The notes beneath the pieces are model-generated. The model did no database searches, was not told the DNA's origin, and was given only the letters and a program-made list of their open reading frames with translations. The translations under genes and the position numbers were made by a program. Below are positions 33,679-42,228 of a stretch of DNA of 64,000 nucleotides, in pieces; the first letter of the stretch is position 1, and every line of letters begins with the position of its first letter. Source of the DNA: Streptomyces sp. NBC_00582 (GTDB taxonomy: Bacteria > Actinomycetota > Actinomycetes > Streptomycetales > Streptomycetaceae); NCBI RefSeq assembly GCF_036345155.1, contig NZ_CP107772.1:8370001-8434000 (forward strand), written 5' to 3'.

Positions 33679-33806
33679 TCACGGAGAACAACGCGCCGGA
33701 GCGCACCCGGTTACGCCCCACGTCGTCCCCGGTTCCCTCATCCTTTCGGCCGAGTCCCCGGACACATCTGTTGCGGCTTTCACCACCCCGCATTTGACTG
33801 ATTTGC

Positions 33807-34595
33807 ATGCTTTCGGCCAAGAGTCTGTTCCAGGAGATCCTCGACCACGACGAGTCGTTCGCGCTGTTCTGCTCCATCGCCGCCGGCGGGGAGACACAGG
33901 GCGGCTGGGAGAACGCCCGGATCGCCGCACTCGTCCCGCCGGACCAGCGCGATCTCGCCCCCAAGATCGCCCGGCACGGCGCCGACGAGGACAAGCACGG
34001 CCGCATCTTCAACGCCCTGATGAGGAAACGCGGCCTCCGGTCCGTCCCGGTGCCGCCGGAGACCGACTACACGATGCTCCTGGAGCGCGGCGGCATCGGC
34101 CTGGCCCACGACAGGCTCCGCGCCGACCGTCCGCTGACCGTCCAGGACATCGTCACCTACCTCGCCCACAGCCGGGTCACCGAGCAGCGCGCCTCCGAAC
34201 AGATGGACCTGCTGCGCAGGCACTTCGCCGATCACCCCGACATCGGCCGCGCGGTCAGGATGATCTCCGACGACGAGGACAACCACCTCGCCTACTGCCA
34301 CGAGGAGCTGCTGCGCTTCGCGTACGCCGGACACGGCCGCGCCATCCAGCGCACCCTGCGCGCGTGCGCGCTCGCCGAGATCCGGATCTACCGCGACGTC
34401 AGCCTCGCCGTCATGGCCCACATGGGCCGCATCCTCGGCTGGCCGAAGCCCAAGTCCGCGGTCCTCGCGGCCGGCATCCAGGCCGTGTACGCCTGGGAGC
34501 GGTTCGCGGGCTGGCGCCGGATGGTGTCCCTGGAGATGCCCGAGCGCCGCGACGCCCTCGGCGGATCCCCGACCCCCGCCCCGGAGTTCGCCTGA
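33807..34595 (+). CDS. Ferritin-like domain protein
   Basis: Predicted 262-residue helical protein with two candidate metal motifs: ADEDKHGRIF (ExxH) and SDDEDNHLAYCHEEL (ExxH plus HEE). These fit a ferritin-like di-iron four-helix bundle. It has no signal peptide. Diiron oxygenase, iron-storage or structural roles are possible; similar genes occur in many Streptomyces without a known function. It is convergent with corA, two bases apart at the stops. Confidence 0.75.
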   Translation: MLSAKSLFQEILDHDESFALFCSIAAGGETQGGWENARIAALVPPDQRDLAPKIARHGADEDKHGRIFNALMRKRGLRSVPVPPETDYTMLLERGGIGLAHDRLRADRPLTVQDIVTYLAHSRVTEQRASEQMDLLRRHFADHPDIGRAVRMISDDEDNHLAYCHEELLRFAYAGHGRAIQRTLRACALAEIRIYRDVSLAVMAHMGRILGWPKPKSAVLAAGIQAVYAWERFAGWRRMVSLEMPERRDALGGSPTPAPEFA

Positions 34596-34596
34596 G

Positions 34597-35592
34597 TCAC
34601 AGCCATCCCCGCTGCTTGAACAGCCGGTACAGCAGCACCTCCAGGACGGCCATCAGCGCGATCACCGCCGGGTACGACCACAGCCAGTGCAGCTCCGGCA
34701 TGTGCTCGAAGTTCATGCCGTAGACCCCGGCGATCATCGTGGGGACGGCCGCCATCGCCGCCCACGCGGAGATCTTCCGCATGTCGTCGTTCTGCCGGAC
34801 GCTCATCTGCGCCAGATGCGCGCTGAGGATGTCGGTGACCAGCCGGTCCAGGCCCTCCACGGACTCGTTCACGCGCGTGAGGTGGTCGCTGACGTCCCGG
34901 AAGAAGGGCCGCGCCTTGTTGTTGACGAAGGGCAGTCCCGCGCCGAGCCCACCGGTGTCCGCCAGCCGGGTCATCGGCGGCATCAGCGGGACCGTGGCCC
35001 GCCGGAACTCCAGGAGCTGCCGCTTGAAGCCGTAGATCCGGGACGCGGTGTTGCGCGAGCCGCCGTCCGTCGGCGAGAACACCTCCGCCTCCAGCTCCTC
35101 CAGATCGGTGCCGAGTTCGGTCACCACCTCCAGGTAGTGGTCCACGACCGCGTCGGCGATCGCGTACAGCACCGCCGTGGGCCCCTTGGCGAGGATCTCC
35201 GGCTCGTTCTCCAGCCGCCGCCGTACGGCACCCAGCGGCGAGCCCTCGCCGTGCCGGACGGTGACCACGAAGGCGTCGCCGAGGAACACCATGATCTCGC
35301 CGGAGGAGACGGCGTCGCTCTCGGGCTCGTACACGACCGGCTTGAACACCTGGAACAGCGAGTCGTGGTAGACCTCCAGCTTGGGCCGCTGGTGGGCGTT
35401 GAGGGCGTCCTCCACGGCCAGCGGATGCAGCCCGAACTCCTCGGTGACGTGCTCGAACTCCTCCTCGGTCGGCTCGTACAGCCCGATCCACACGAACCCG
35501 CCCGACGCGCGCGCCTCGGCGAGCGCGTCCGAGAGGTCCTCGGAGCCCTCCGCGCGGTGCCCGTCGCGGTAGATCCCGCAGTCGACGATCAC
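34597..35592 (-). CDS. corA: CorA family magnesium/cobalt transporter
   Basis: Predicted 331-residue membrane channel. A large cytoplasmic domain is followed by two C-terminal transmembrane helices flanking the signature YGMNF (PTMIAGVYGMNFEHMPELHW). The GTG at 35592 (MIVDCGIYRDG) is chosen because GGGGAGA lies 9 nt upstream and an earlier in-frame GTG would extend into a region without conservation. It mediates Mg2+ influx at the cytoplasmic membrane. It is divergent from the phosphomutase gene. Confidence 0.88.
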   Translation of the reverse strand: MIVDCGIYRDGHRAEGSEDLSDALAEARASGGFVWIGLYEPTEEEFEHVTEEFGLHPLAVEDALNAHQRPKLEVYHDSLFQVFKPVVYEPESDAVSSGEIMVFLGDAFVVTVRHGEGSPLGAVRRRLENEPEILAKGPTAVLYAIADAVVDHYLEVVTELGTDLEELEAEVFSPTDGGSRNTASRIYGFKRQLLEFRRATVPLMPPMTRLADTGGLGAGLPFVNNKARPFFRDVSDHLTRVNESVEGLDRLVTDILSAHLAQMSVRQNDDMRKISAWAAMAAVPTMIAGVYGMNFEHMPELHWLWSYPAVIALMAVLEVLLYRLFKQRGWL

Positions 35593-35654
35593 GGAGCGTA
35601 TTCTCCCCTCACCCGGCGCCCTGCGCACGCCCGCGTGTGCCTACGCTGGGCCGC

Positions 35655-36341
35655 ATGCCCACCCTGATCCTCGTCCGGCACGGACGTTCGACCGCCAACA
35701 CCTCCGGAGTGCTCGCCGGCTGGACGCCCGGCGTCGCCCTCGACGAGCGCGGCACCGCGCAGGCCGCCGCCCTGCCCGCCAGGCTGGAGGGTCTGCCGAT
35801 CACCGAGGTCGTCGCGAGCCCCCTGCAACGCTGCCAGGAGACGATCCGGCCCCTCCTCGAGGCCCGCCCCGGCCTGCCCGTCCACACCGACGAGCGGATC
35901 GGGGAGGCCCACTACGGCGACTGGTCCGGCCGCAAACTCGCCGAACTCAAGGACGAACCCCTGATGGAGGTCGTCCAGGCGCACCCGTCGGCGGCCGCCT
36001 TCCCCGGCGGCGAGTCCATGCGGGCCATGCAGACCCGCGCCGCCGAGGCGGTGCGCGAGTGGAACGCGCGCGTGGAGCGCGACCACGGCGCCGACGCCGT
36101 CTATCTGATGTGTTCGCACGGCGACATCATCAAGTCGCTCGTGGCGGACGCCCTCGGACTTCATCTCGACCTCTTCCAGCGGATCTCCGTCGAACCGTGT
36201 TCCATCACCGCGATCCGTTACACCCGCCTGCGGCCCTTTCTCGTACGCCTCGGCGACACCGGCGACTTCGCCTCGCTGGCGCCGCGCGAGGAACCCCCGA
36301 GCGGTGACGCGGCGGTCGGGGGCGGCGCGGGCGCACCGTGA
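35655..36341 (+). CDS. Histidine phosphatase (MSMEG_4193-type phosphomutase-like protein)
   Basis: Predicted 228-residue phosphoglycerate-mutase-superfamily protein. The catalytic LILVRHGRST motif is at the N-terminus, and MCSHGDIIKSL carries the second His. Together with the DUF3090, SCO1664-type and mshC genes that follow, it belongs to a set conserved in mycothiol-producing actinobacteria. TACGCT at 35642-35647 sits 7 nt before the ATG and no Shine-Dalgarno is seen, indicating leaderless translation. The physiological phosphate ester is unknown. Confidence 0.88.
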   Translation: MPTLILVRHGRSTANTSGVLAGWTPGVALDERGTAQAAALPARLEGLPITEVVASPLQRCQETIRPLLEARPGLPVHTDERIGEAHYGDWSGRKLAELKDEPLMEVVQAHPSAAAFPGGESMRAMQTRAAEAVREWNARVERDHGADAVYLMCSHGDIIKSLVADALGLHLDLFQRISVEPCSITAIRYTRLRPFLVRLGDTGDFASLAPREEPPSGDAAVGGGAGAP

Positions 36342-36428
36342 TCGTCGGCCGCAGTAGGGTGAAGCGGTCCAGACACACGCGTACGCGCATGGACGTTCCC
36401 GAACCCACGACTCCCATGGAGACAGGAC

Positions 36429-37019
36429 GTGTCCCGTCAGGTGTTCCTCTACGACCCACCGGACCGCTTCGTGGCCGGTACGGTCGGACTGCCCGGGCGC
36501 CGTACCTTCTTCCTCCAGGCCACCGCCGGCTCCCGAGTGACCAGTGTGGCCCTGGAGAAGACCCAGGTCGCCGCGCTCGCCGAGCGCATGGACGAACTGC
36601 TGGACGAGGTCGTACGCCGTAGCGGCGGCAGCGCGGCCGTGCCCGCCGTGGCGCCCGCCGAGAACCCCGACACGGCCCCGCTCGAGAGCCCCGTCGAGGA
36701 GGAGTTCCGGGTCGGCACCATGGCGCTCGCCTGGGACGGCGAGGAACAGCGCATGATCGTCGAGGCACAGGCCCTCGTGGAGCTCGAGGCCGACTCCGAG
36801 GAGGATCTCGCCGAGGCCGAGGAACGGCTCCTCCAGGACGAGGAGAACGGACCCCCGATGCTGCGGGTCCGGCTCACCGGCGCGCAGGCGAGAGCCTTCG
36901 CCAAGCGCGCCCTCGACGTCGTCAACGCCGGCCGGCCGCCGTGCCCGCTGTGCAGCCTGCCGCTCGACCCGGAAGGACACGTATGTCCGCGCCAGAACGG
37001 ATACCGCCGCGGGGCGTGA
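36429..37019 (+). CDS. DUF3090 family protein
   Basis: Predicted 196-residue protein starting at GTG ([20 protein letters not shown]). The family hallmark N-terminus and a C-terminal zinc-finger-like [16 protein letters not shown] are present, with an acidic middle. DUF3090 occurs next to mshC in actinobacteria and is uncharacterised; a link to mycothiol metabolism is guilt by association. It overlaps the next gene by 37 bp. Confidence 0.85.
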   Translation: MSRQVFLYDPPDRFVAGTVGLPGRRTFFLQATAGSRVTSVALEKTQVAALAERMDELLDEVVRRSGGSAAVPAVAPAENPDTAPLESPVEEEFRVGTMALAWDGEEQRMIVEAQALVELEADSEEDLAEAEERLLQDEENGPPMLRVRLTGAQARAFAKRALDVVNAGRPPCPLCSLPLDPEGHVCPRQNGYRRGA

Positions 37020-37816
37020 CGACCACCGACCCGGCCTTCGCCGACCTCCTCGCCCGGGGCGAGCTGACCGTACGGGGCCGTATCCGCGACGCCTCCAACG
37101 CGGCCCTGTACTGCACCGTCACCCACGACGGCCGCGAGGCCGCCTGCGTCTACAAGCCCGTCGCGGGCGAGAGACCCCTGTGGGACTTCCCCGACGGCAA
37201 CCTCGCCCGGCGCGAGGTCGCCGCCTACGAGGTCTCCGAGGCGACCGGCTGGGGGCTCGTACCGCCCACCGTGCTGCGCGAGGGGCCGTACGGCGAGGGC
37301 ATGTGCCAGCTCTGGATCGAGGTGGCCCCCGAGGCCGAGCTGCTCGCCCTCGTCGACGGCGAGGAACCGGAGCCCGGCTGGAAGGCGATCGGGTTCGCCG
37401 AGGTCGGCGAGGGGCGGACCGCGCTGCTGGTGCACGCCGACGACGAGCGGCTGCGGCGGCTCGCCGTCCTCGACGCGGTGATCAACAACGCCGACCGCAA
37501 GGGCGGCCACCTGCTGCCCACCGCCGACGGCCGGCTCTACGGCATCGATCATGGCGTGACCTTCAACACGGAGAACAAGCTGCGCACCCTCCTGTGGGGC
37601 TGGGCGGGGGAGCCCCTGACCGGAGAGGCCGTCGAGGTCCTCAAGGGCCTCAAGGCCGCCCTGGAGCCCTCCGGGACGCTCGCGGGCACGCTGGCCGCCC
37701 TGGTCACCCCGGCCGAACTGGACGCCACACGCGCGCGTGTCGACGTCCTCCTGGAGAGCGGCAGGCACCCCGAGCCGAGCGGAGAGTGGCCCGCCATCCC
37801 CTGGCCGCCGGTGTGA
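36983..37816 (+). CDS. SCO1664-family protein (PI3/4-kinase-like fold)
   Basis: Predicted 277-residue protein. Lys in [20 protein letters not shown], the catalytic-loop-like [14 protein letters not shown] and [15 protein letters not shown] resemble atypical kinases of the phosphatidylinositol 3/4-kinase or HipA-like fold. Start is ATG 36983, inside the end of the DUF3090 gene, with GGAAGG 7 nt upstream, so the two are translationally coupled. The family is named after the S. coelicolor member and is linked to mshC. The phosphoacceptor is unknown. Confidence 0.85.
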   Translation: MSAPERIPPRGVTTTDPAFADLLARGELTVRGRIRDASNAALYCTVTHDGREAACVYKPVAGERPLWDFPDGNLARREVAAYEVSEATGWGLVPPTVLREGPYGEGMCQLWIEVAPEAELLALVDGEEPEPGWKAIGFAEVGEGRTALLVHADDERLRRLAVLDAVINNADRKGGHLLPTADGRLYGIDHGVTFNTENKLRTLLWGWAGEPLTGEAVEVLKGLKAALEPSGTLAGTLAALVTPAELDATRARVDVLLESGRHPEPSGEWPAIPWPPV

Positions 37817-37929
37817 CGAGCCGTATACGGCCGTATGCACACGGGCCGGAAACACGCAAGAACGCCTTCTCGGTCATCCGGCCCGCTCCGGCTCGTATGC
37901 ACAACATCCGTCCGGGTTACGCTCATGAC

Positions 37930-39159
37930 ATGCATGCCTGGCCCGCTTCCGAGGTCCCCGCCCTGCCTGGTCAGGGCCGCGACCTGAGGATCCACGACAC
38001 CGCGACCGGCGGTTCGGTCACCCTCGACCCCGGTCCCGTCGCCCGTCTCTACGTCTGCGGCATCACCCCGTACGACGCGACCCACATGGGGCACGCGGCG
38101 ACCTACAACGCGTTCGACCTCGTGCAGCGCGTGTGGCTCGACACCAAGCGGCAGGTTCAGTACGTCCAGAACGTCACCGACGTCGACGACCCGCTCCTGG
38201 AGCGCGCCGAGCGCGACGGCGTCGACTGGGTCGCCCTCGCCGAGAAGGAGACCGCCCTCTTCCGCGAGGACATGACCGCCCTGCGGATGCTCCCCCCGCA
38301 GCACTACATAGGCGCCGTCGAGGCGATACCCGGCATCGTCCCGCTCGTCGAACGGCTCCGGGACGCGGGCGCCGCCTACGAGCTGGACGGCGACATCTAC
38401 TTCTCCGTCGAGTCCGACCCCCACTTCGGCACGGTCTCCCGCCTCGACGCCGCCGCCATGCGGGTGCTGTCCGCGGAGCGCGGCGGCGACCCGGACCGCC
38501 CGGGCAAGAAGAACCCCCTCGACCCGATGCTGTGGATGGCCGCCCGCGAGGGCGAGCCGAGCTGGGACGGCGGCTCCCTCGGCCGCGGCCGCCCCGGCTG
38601 GCACATCGAGTGCGTCGCCATCGCCCTGGACCACCTCGGCATGACCTTCGACATCCAGGGCGGCGGCTCCGACCTCGCCTTCCCGCACCACGAGATGGGC
38701 GCCTCGCACGCCCAGGTGCTCACCGGCGAGTTCCCCATGGCCAAGGCCTACGTCCACGCCGGCATGGTCGCCCTCGACGGCGAGAAGATGTCCAAGTCCA
38801 AGGGCAACCTGGTCTTCGTCTCCCAGCTCCGCCGCGACGGAGTCGACCCCGCCGCGATCCGGCTCTCCCTGCTCGCCCACCACTACCGGGCCGACTGGGA
38901 GTGGACCGACCAGGTCCTCGCCGACGCCGTCGCCCGCCTCGGACGGTGGCGTGCCGCCGTCTCCCGCCCCGACGGACCGCCCGCCGAGGCCCTCGTGGAG
39001 GAGATCCGCGAGGCCCTCGCCGACGACCTCGACGCACCGGCCGCGCTGGCCGCCGTCGACCGCTGGGCCGCGCTCCAGCAGGAGCGGGGCGGTACGGACA
39101 TCAGCGCGCCCGGCGTCGTCTCCCGGGCCGTCGACGCCCTGCTCGGCGTCGCGCTGTAG
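37930..39159 (+). CDS. mshC: Cysteine:1-D-myo-inosityl 2-amino-2-deoxy-glucopyranoside ligase
   Basis: Predicted 409-residue class I aminoacyl-tRNA-synthetase-like ligase. It couples cysteine to GlcN-Ins in mycothiol biosynthesis. The HIGH-type motif is [16 protein letters not shown] and the KMSKS motif is EKMSKSKGN. Cys in VCGITPYD and the zinc-site [11 protein letters not shown] / FPHHEMGAS support the assignment. The anticodon-binding domain of CysS is much reduced, as expected for MshC. TACGCT at 37918-37923, 6 nt before the ATG, suggests a leaderless transcript. It follows the three actinobacterial partner genes. Confidence 0.94.
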   Translation: MHAWPASEVPALPGQGRDLRIHDTATGGSVTLDPGPVARLYVCGITPYDATHMGHAATYNAFDLVQRVWLDTKRQVQYVQNVTDVDDPLLERAERDGVDWVALAEKETALFREDMTALRMLPPQHYIGAVEAIPGIVPLVERLRDAGAAYELDGDIYFSVESDPHFGTVSRLDAAAMRVLSAERGGDPDRPGKKNPLDPMLWMAAREGEPSWDGGSLGRGRPGWHIECVAIALDHLGMTFDIQGGGSDLAFPHHEMGASHAQVLTGEFPMAKAYVHAGMVALDGEKMSKSKGNLVFVSQLRRDGVDPAAIRLSLLAHHYRADWEWTDQVLADAVARLGRWRAAVSRPDGPPAEALVEEIREALADDLDAPAALAAVDRWAALQQERGGTDISAPGVVSRAVDALLGVAL

Positions 39160-39168
39160 CACGCCCGC

Positions 39169-39200
39169 GAGGGGCCCTTCCGTTCGCGGAGGGGCCCCTC
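39169..39200 (+). terminator. Hairpin after mshC
   Basis: GAGGGGCCC (39169-39177) pairs with GGGCCCCTC (39192-39200), 10 bp after the mshC stop. Confidence 0.6.
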
Positions 39201-39356
39201 CCTCACTTTTCCTCGCCTTCCCCCGCTTCCCTTACTGTCGAAATGCTGTGGACCCCCCACGAGCGGCTGTGGCCGGCGGGGTCCATGTGGTGGGGTGGGG
39301 CGGTAGTTGACCGCTGGACCGGCCAACTGCCGGTCCCCTTCGTGGAAGGACGCTCC

Positions 39357-40319
39357 GTGGCACCCACACACGGTTCCTTCGCACATCCCCTCTCCCGCCG
39401 CCGCCTGCTCGCGATCGGCACCGCGAGCTTGGGCGCCGCCTCCCTCGGCACGTCCGCCCACGCCGCCGCCTCCTGGCCGGACGTGATAGCCCTGCCCGAC
39501 GGCTTCCGCCCCGAGGGCATCGCCATCGGCCACGCCCCCTACGCCTACCTCGGCTCCCTCGGCGACGGCTCGATCTACCGCGCCGACCTGCGCACCGGCG
39601 AGGGCGGCATCATCTCCACGGGCCCCGGCACCCCCTCGGTCGGCCTCAAACTCGACGACCGGGGGCGGCTGTTCGTCGCCGGCCGCGACACGGGCGCCCG
39701 GGTCGTCGACGCGCGCAGCGGCGAGATCCTCGCCTTCTACCCGCTCGCCACCACCACCCCGACGTTCACCAACGACGTCCATCTCACCCCCCGCGCGGCC
39801 TGGTTCACCGACTCCTACCAGCCGGTGCTCTACGCGCTGCCGCTCGGCCGGCGCGGTGAACTCCCGGACGCCGCCGACGTCGTACGCCTCCCGCTGAGCG
39901 GGGACTGGACCCAGGTCGCCGACGGATCCGTGAACGCCAACGGCATCACCCGCACCCCCGACGGCTCGGCCCTGCTGGTCGTCCAGAGCGGCGTCGGGGG
40001 ACTGCACCGCGTCGACCCGCGCACCGGCGTCACCACCCTGGTCGACCTCGGCGACGCGGCCCCCCTCACCAACGGCGACGGACTGCTGCGCACCGGCCGC
40101 ACGCTGTACGTCGTCCAGAACCGGCAGAACGCGATCGACGTGTTCACCCTGGCCGCCGACGGCCGCAGCGGTGTCTTCCGGCGCCGGATCACGGACGCCG
40201 ACTTCGACGTGCCGACCACGGTCGCCGCCCTGGGGAACCGGCTCTACCTGCCCAACGCCCGCTTCACGACCACGCCGACGCCCACCACGACGTACTCCGT
40301 CGTCGCCGTTCCGGCATGA
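39357..40319 (+). CDS. Secreted SMP-30/gluconolactonase-like beta-propeller protein (Tat signal)
   Basis: Predicted 320-residue protein. An N-terminal SRRRLLAIGTASLGAASLG twin-arginine signal ends in SAHA. The mature domain has repeated beta-propeller blades (GRLFVAGRDTGARVVDARSG, VQSGVGGLHRVDPRTGVTT, LYVVQNRQNAIDVF). The GTG at 39357 follows GGAAGGA. It resembles SMP-30/LRE-like propellers that bind divalent metal. An exported lactonase or a structural role are both possible. Confidence 0.8.
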   Translation: MAPTHGSFAHPLSRRRLLAIGTASLGAASLGTSAHAAASWPDVIALPDGFRPEGIAIGHAPYAYLGSLGDGSIYRADLRTGEGGIISTGPGTPSVGLKLDDRGRLFVAGRDTGARVVDARSGEILAFYPLATTTPTFTNDVHLTPRAAWFTDSYQPVLYALPLGRRGELPDAADVVRLPLSGDWTQVADGSVNANGITRTPDGSALLVVQSGVGGLHRVDPRTGVTTLVDLGDAAPLTNGDGLLRTGRTLYVVQNRQNAIDVFTLAADGRSGVFRRRITDADFDVPTTVAALGNRLYLPNARFTTTPTPTTTYSVVAVPA

Positions 40320-40324
40320 CGAAA

Positions 40325-40356
40325 GGGGCGGTGCGTTCCGGGAAACGCACCGCCCC
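40325..40356. terminator. Bidirectional terminator
   Basis: Perfect 13-bp stem GGGGCGGTGCGTT (40325-40337) with AACGCACCGCCCC (40344-40356), between the convergent propeller and parJ-like genes. Confidence 0.85.
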
Positions 40357-40358
40357 GA

Positions 40359-41330
40359 TCAGTCCTCCGACGAATCCTCGTCGCTGGTCGCATCCCCGCT
40401 GTCTCCGCCGTCTCCGCCGTCTCCGGCGTCCCCGCTCGGCTTCGGCGGCTTCGGCGGCCGGGTCCGCTCCCCGGGGTCCGGCGGGCCCCCGCCGTCCCGG
40501 CGCCGCAGATAGCGCTCGAACTCACGGGCGATCGCCTCGCCCGACGCCTCCGGCAGCTCCGCGGTGTCGCGGGCCTCCTCCAGCGTCTGCACGTACTCCG
40601 CGACCTCGCTGTCCTCCGCGGCGAGCTGGTCCACGCCCACCTGCCACGCCCGCGCGTCCTCGGGCAGCTCGCCCAGCGGGATGCGTACGTCTATCAGGTC
40701 CTCGAGCCGGTTCAGCAGGGCCAGCGTCGCCTTCGGGTTCGGCGGCTGGGAGACGTAGTGCGGTACGGCCGCCCACAGCGACACCGCCGGCACGCCCGCG
40801 TGGGTGCACGCCTCCTGCAGCACCCCGACGATCCCCGTCGGACCCTCGTACTTGGTCTCCTCCAGGTCCATCCGCCGCGCCAGATCGGCGTCGGACGTCG
40901 TCCCGCTGATCGGGACCGGACGCGTGTGCGGGGTGTCCCCGAGCAGGGCGCCCAGGATGACCACCAGCTCCACACCGAGCTCGTGCGCGAAGCCGAGCAG
41001 TTCGTTGCAGAACGAGCGCCAGCGCATGGACGGTTCGATACCGCGTACGAGCACCAGGTCCCGCGGCTTCTCGCCGCCGACCCGCACCACCGACAACCTT
41101 GTCGTGGGCCACGTGATCTTGCGCACGCCGCCGTCCATGAACACCGTGGGGCGGTTCACCTGGAAGTCGTAGTAGTCCTCGGCGTCCAGCGCCGCGAACA
41201 CCTCGCCCTTCCACTCCCGCTCCAGATGCGCGACCGCGGTGGAGGCTGCGTCGCCGGCATCGTTCCAGCCCTCGAACGCGGCCACCATGACCGGGTCGAT
41301 CAGCTCGGGAACCCCCTCGAGCTCGATCAC
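40359..41330 (-). CDS. parJ: PAC2 family protein, ParJ-like
   Basis: Predicted 323-residue PAC2-domain protein (proteasome assembly chaperone 2 fold): VMVAAFEGWNDAGDAASTAV, ILGALLGDTPHTRPVPISG, GPTGIVGVLQEACTHAGVPA. The C-terminal 40 residues are a Gly/Asp/Pro-rich low-complexity tail with a short GDGGDGGDSGD repeat. The GTG at 41330 follows AAGGAGG. The actinobacterial ParJ protein of S. coelicolor (SCO1662) is a PAC2 member that modulates ParA polymerisation during sporulation. Position next to mshC and the gyl genes supports orthology. Confidence 0.8.
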   Translation of the reverse strand: MIELEGVPELIDPVMVAAFEGWNDAGDAASTAVAHLEREWKGEVFAALDAEDYYDFQVNRPTVFMDGGVRKITWPTTRLSVVRVGGEKPRDLVLVRGIEPSMRWRSFCNELLGFAHELGVELVVILGALLGDTPHTRPVPISGTTSDADLARRMDLEETKYEGPTGIVGVLQEACTHAGVPAVSLWAAVPHYVSQPPNPKATLALLNRLEDLIDVRIPLGELPEDARAWQVGVDQLAAEDSEVAEYVQTLEEARDTAELPEASGEAIAREFERYLRRRDGGGPPDPGERTRPPKPPKPSGDAGDGGDGGDSGDATSDEDSSED

Positions 41331-41486
41331 CCAGCGCCTCCTTCCGACGTGCCCTCGCCTGACCACCCCACCTTACGGCGTTCCGCGGGGGCGCCCGCAG
41401 CCCCCTTGCACGGGGGAGTGAACGGATCACTGCCCCGTTCGCCGCCCTCGAACACCCCGCGCAACGCCCCTGTCGGACGGCGCCTC

Positions 41487-42158
41487 TCAGAGCGTGGACC
41501 TCAGCCACTGCTCCACGCTCGCGATGTGCACCGTCGCCCAGGACCGCGCCGCCTCCGCGTCCCGGTCGCGCAGCGCCGCCAGGATCGCGCGGTGCTCCCG
41601 CAGGGTCCCCGCGACCGCGTCCTCCTGGGTCAGCCCCCGCCAGATCCTCGCCCGCGTCGTCGGCCCCGACAGCCCCTCGAGCAGCGAGCACAGCACCGAG
41701 TTCCCCGCGCTCTGCACGATGCCCCGGTGGAACTCCAGGTCGCAGGCGACGAGCTCCTCCACCGACGGCGCGTTCCCCAGCTTGTCCAACTGGGCGTCCA
41801 GGGCGTCCAGTTGCTGCTCGCTGATCCGCAGGGCGGCCATCGCGGTCGCGGCCGGCTCCAGGATGCGGCGCACCGCCAGGAACTCCAGGACCGTGTCGTC
41901 GCGGTGAAAGTCGACGACGAACGACAGGGCCTCCAGCAGCAGTTGCGGATCGAGGCTGGTCACATAGGTGCCGTCGCCCTGGCGCACGTCCAGGATCCGG
42001 ATCAGCGACAGGGCCCGCACCGCCTCCCGCAGGGAGTTGCGGGACAGGCCCAGTGCGGCGGCCAGTTCGCTCTCCTTGGGGAGCCGGTCGCCGGGGCGCA
42101 GCGCACCCGAGACGATCATGCCCTTGATCTTCTCGATCGCCTCGTCGGTGACTGCCAT
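41487..42158 (-). CDS. FadR/GntR (FCD) family regulator of the salvage locus
   Basis: Predicted 223-residue regulator. The winged helix has AAALGLSRNSLREAVRALSL followed by RQGDGTYVTS, and the FCD effector domain has DLEFHRGIVQSAGN with metal-binding-type His/Asp. Start is ATG 42158 (MAVTDEAIEKIK). It lies 70 bp downstream of the amidohydrolase gene in the same direction. The gap contains the palindrome AGACATCGGATGTCT, suggesting autoregulation. It is the only regulator gene in the methionine-salvage region; the effector could be an MTA-derived metabolite or a purine. The role is inference. Confidence 0.85.
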   Translation of the reverse strand: MAVTDEAIEKIKGMIVSGALRPGDRLPKESELAAALGLSRNSLREAVRALSLIRILDVRQGDGTYVTSLDPQLLLEALSFVVDFHRDDTVLEFLAVRRILEPAATAMAALRISEQQLDALDAQLDKLGNAPSVEELVACDLEFHRGIVQSAGNSVLCSLLEGLSGPTTRARIWRGLTQEDAVAGTLREHRAILAALRDRDAEAARSWATVHIASVEQWLRSTL

Positions 42159-42206
42159 GACCGGCCTCTCTCTCGCTTCTCGACCAGGTCGGACATCTGC
42201 CCGGCC

Positions 42207-42221
42207 AGACATCGGATGTCT
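42207..42221. promoter_or_regulatory. GntR-type operator palindrome
   Basis: AGACATCGGATGTCT is a perfect 6-3-6 inverted repeat, 49 bp upstream of the regulator ATG. A further GACATCT half-site lies at 42192-42198. Confidence 0.6.
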
Positions 42222-42228
42222 CAGGTCA

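Noticed and set aside
40391..40440. Functional tandem repeat in parJ 3' end
   Set aside because: Short low-complexity Gly/Asp tail with imperfect CCGTCTCCG units; variable linkers of this type are common and no specific role is indicated.
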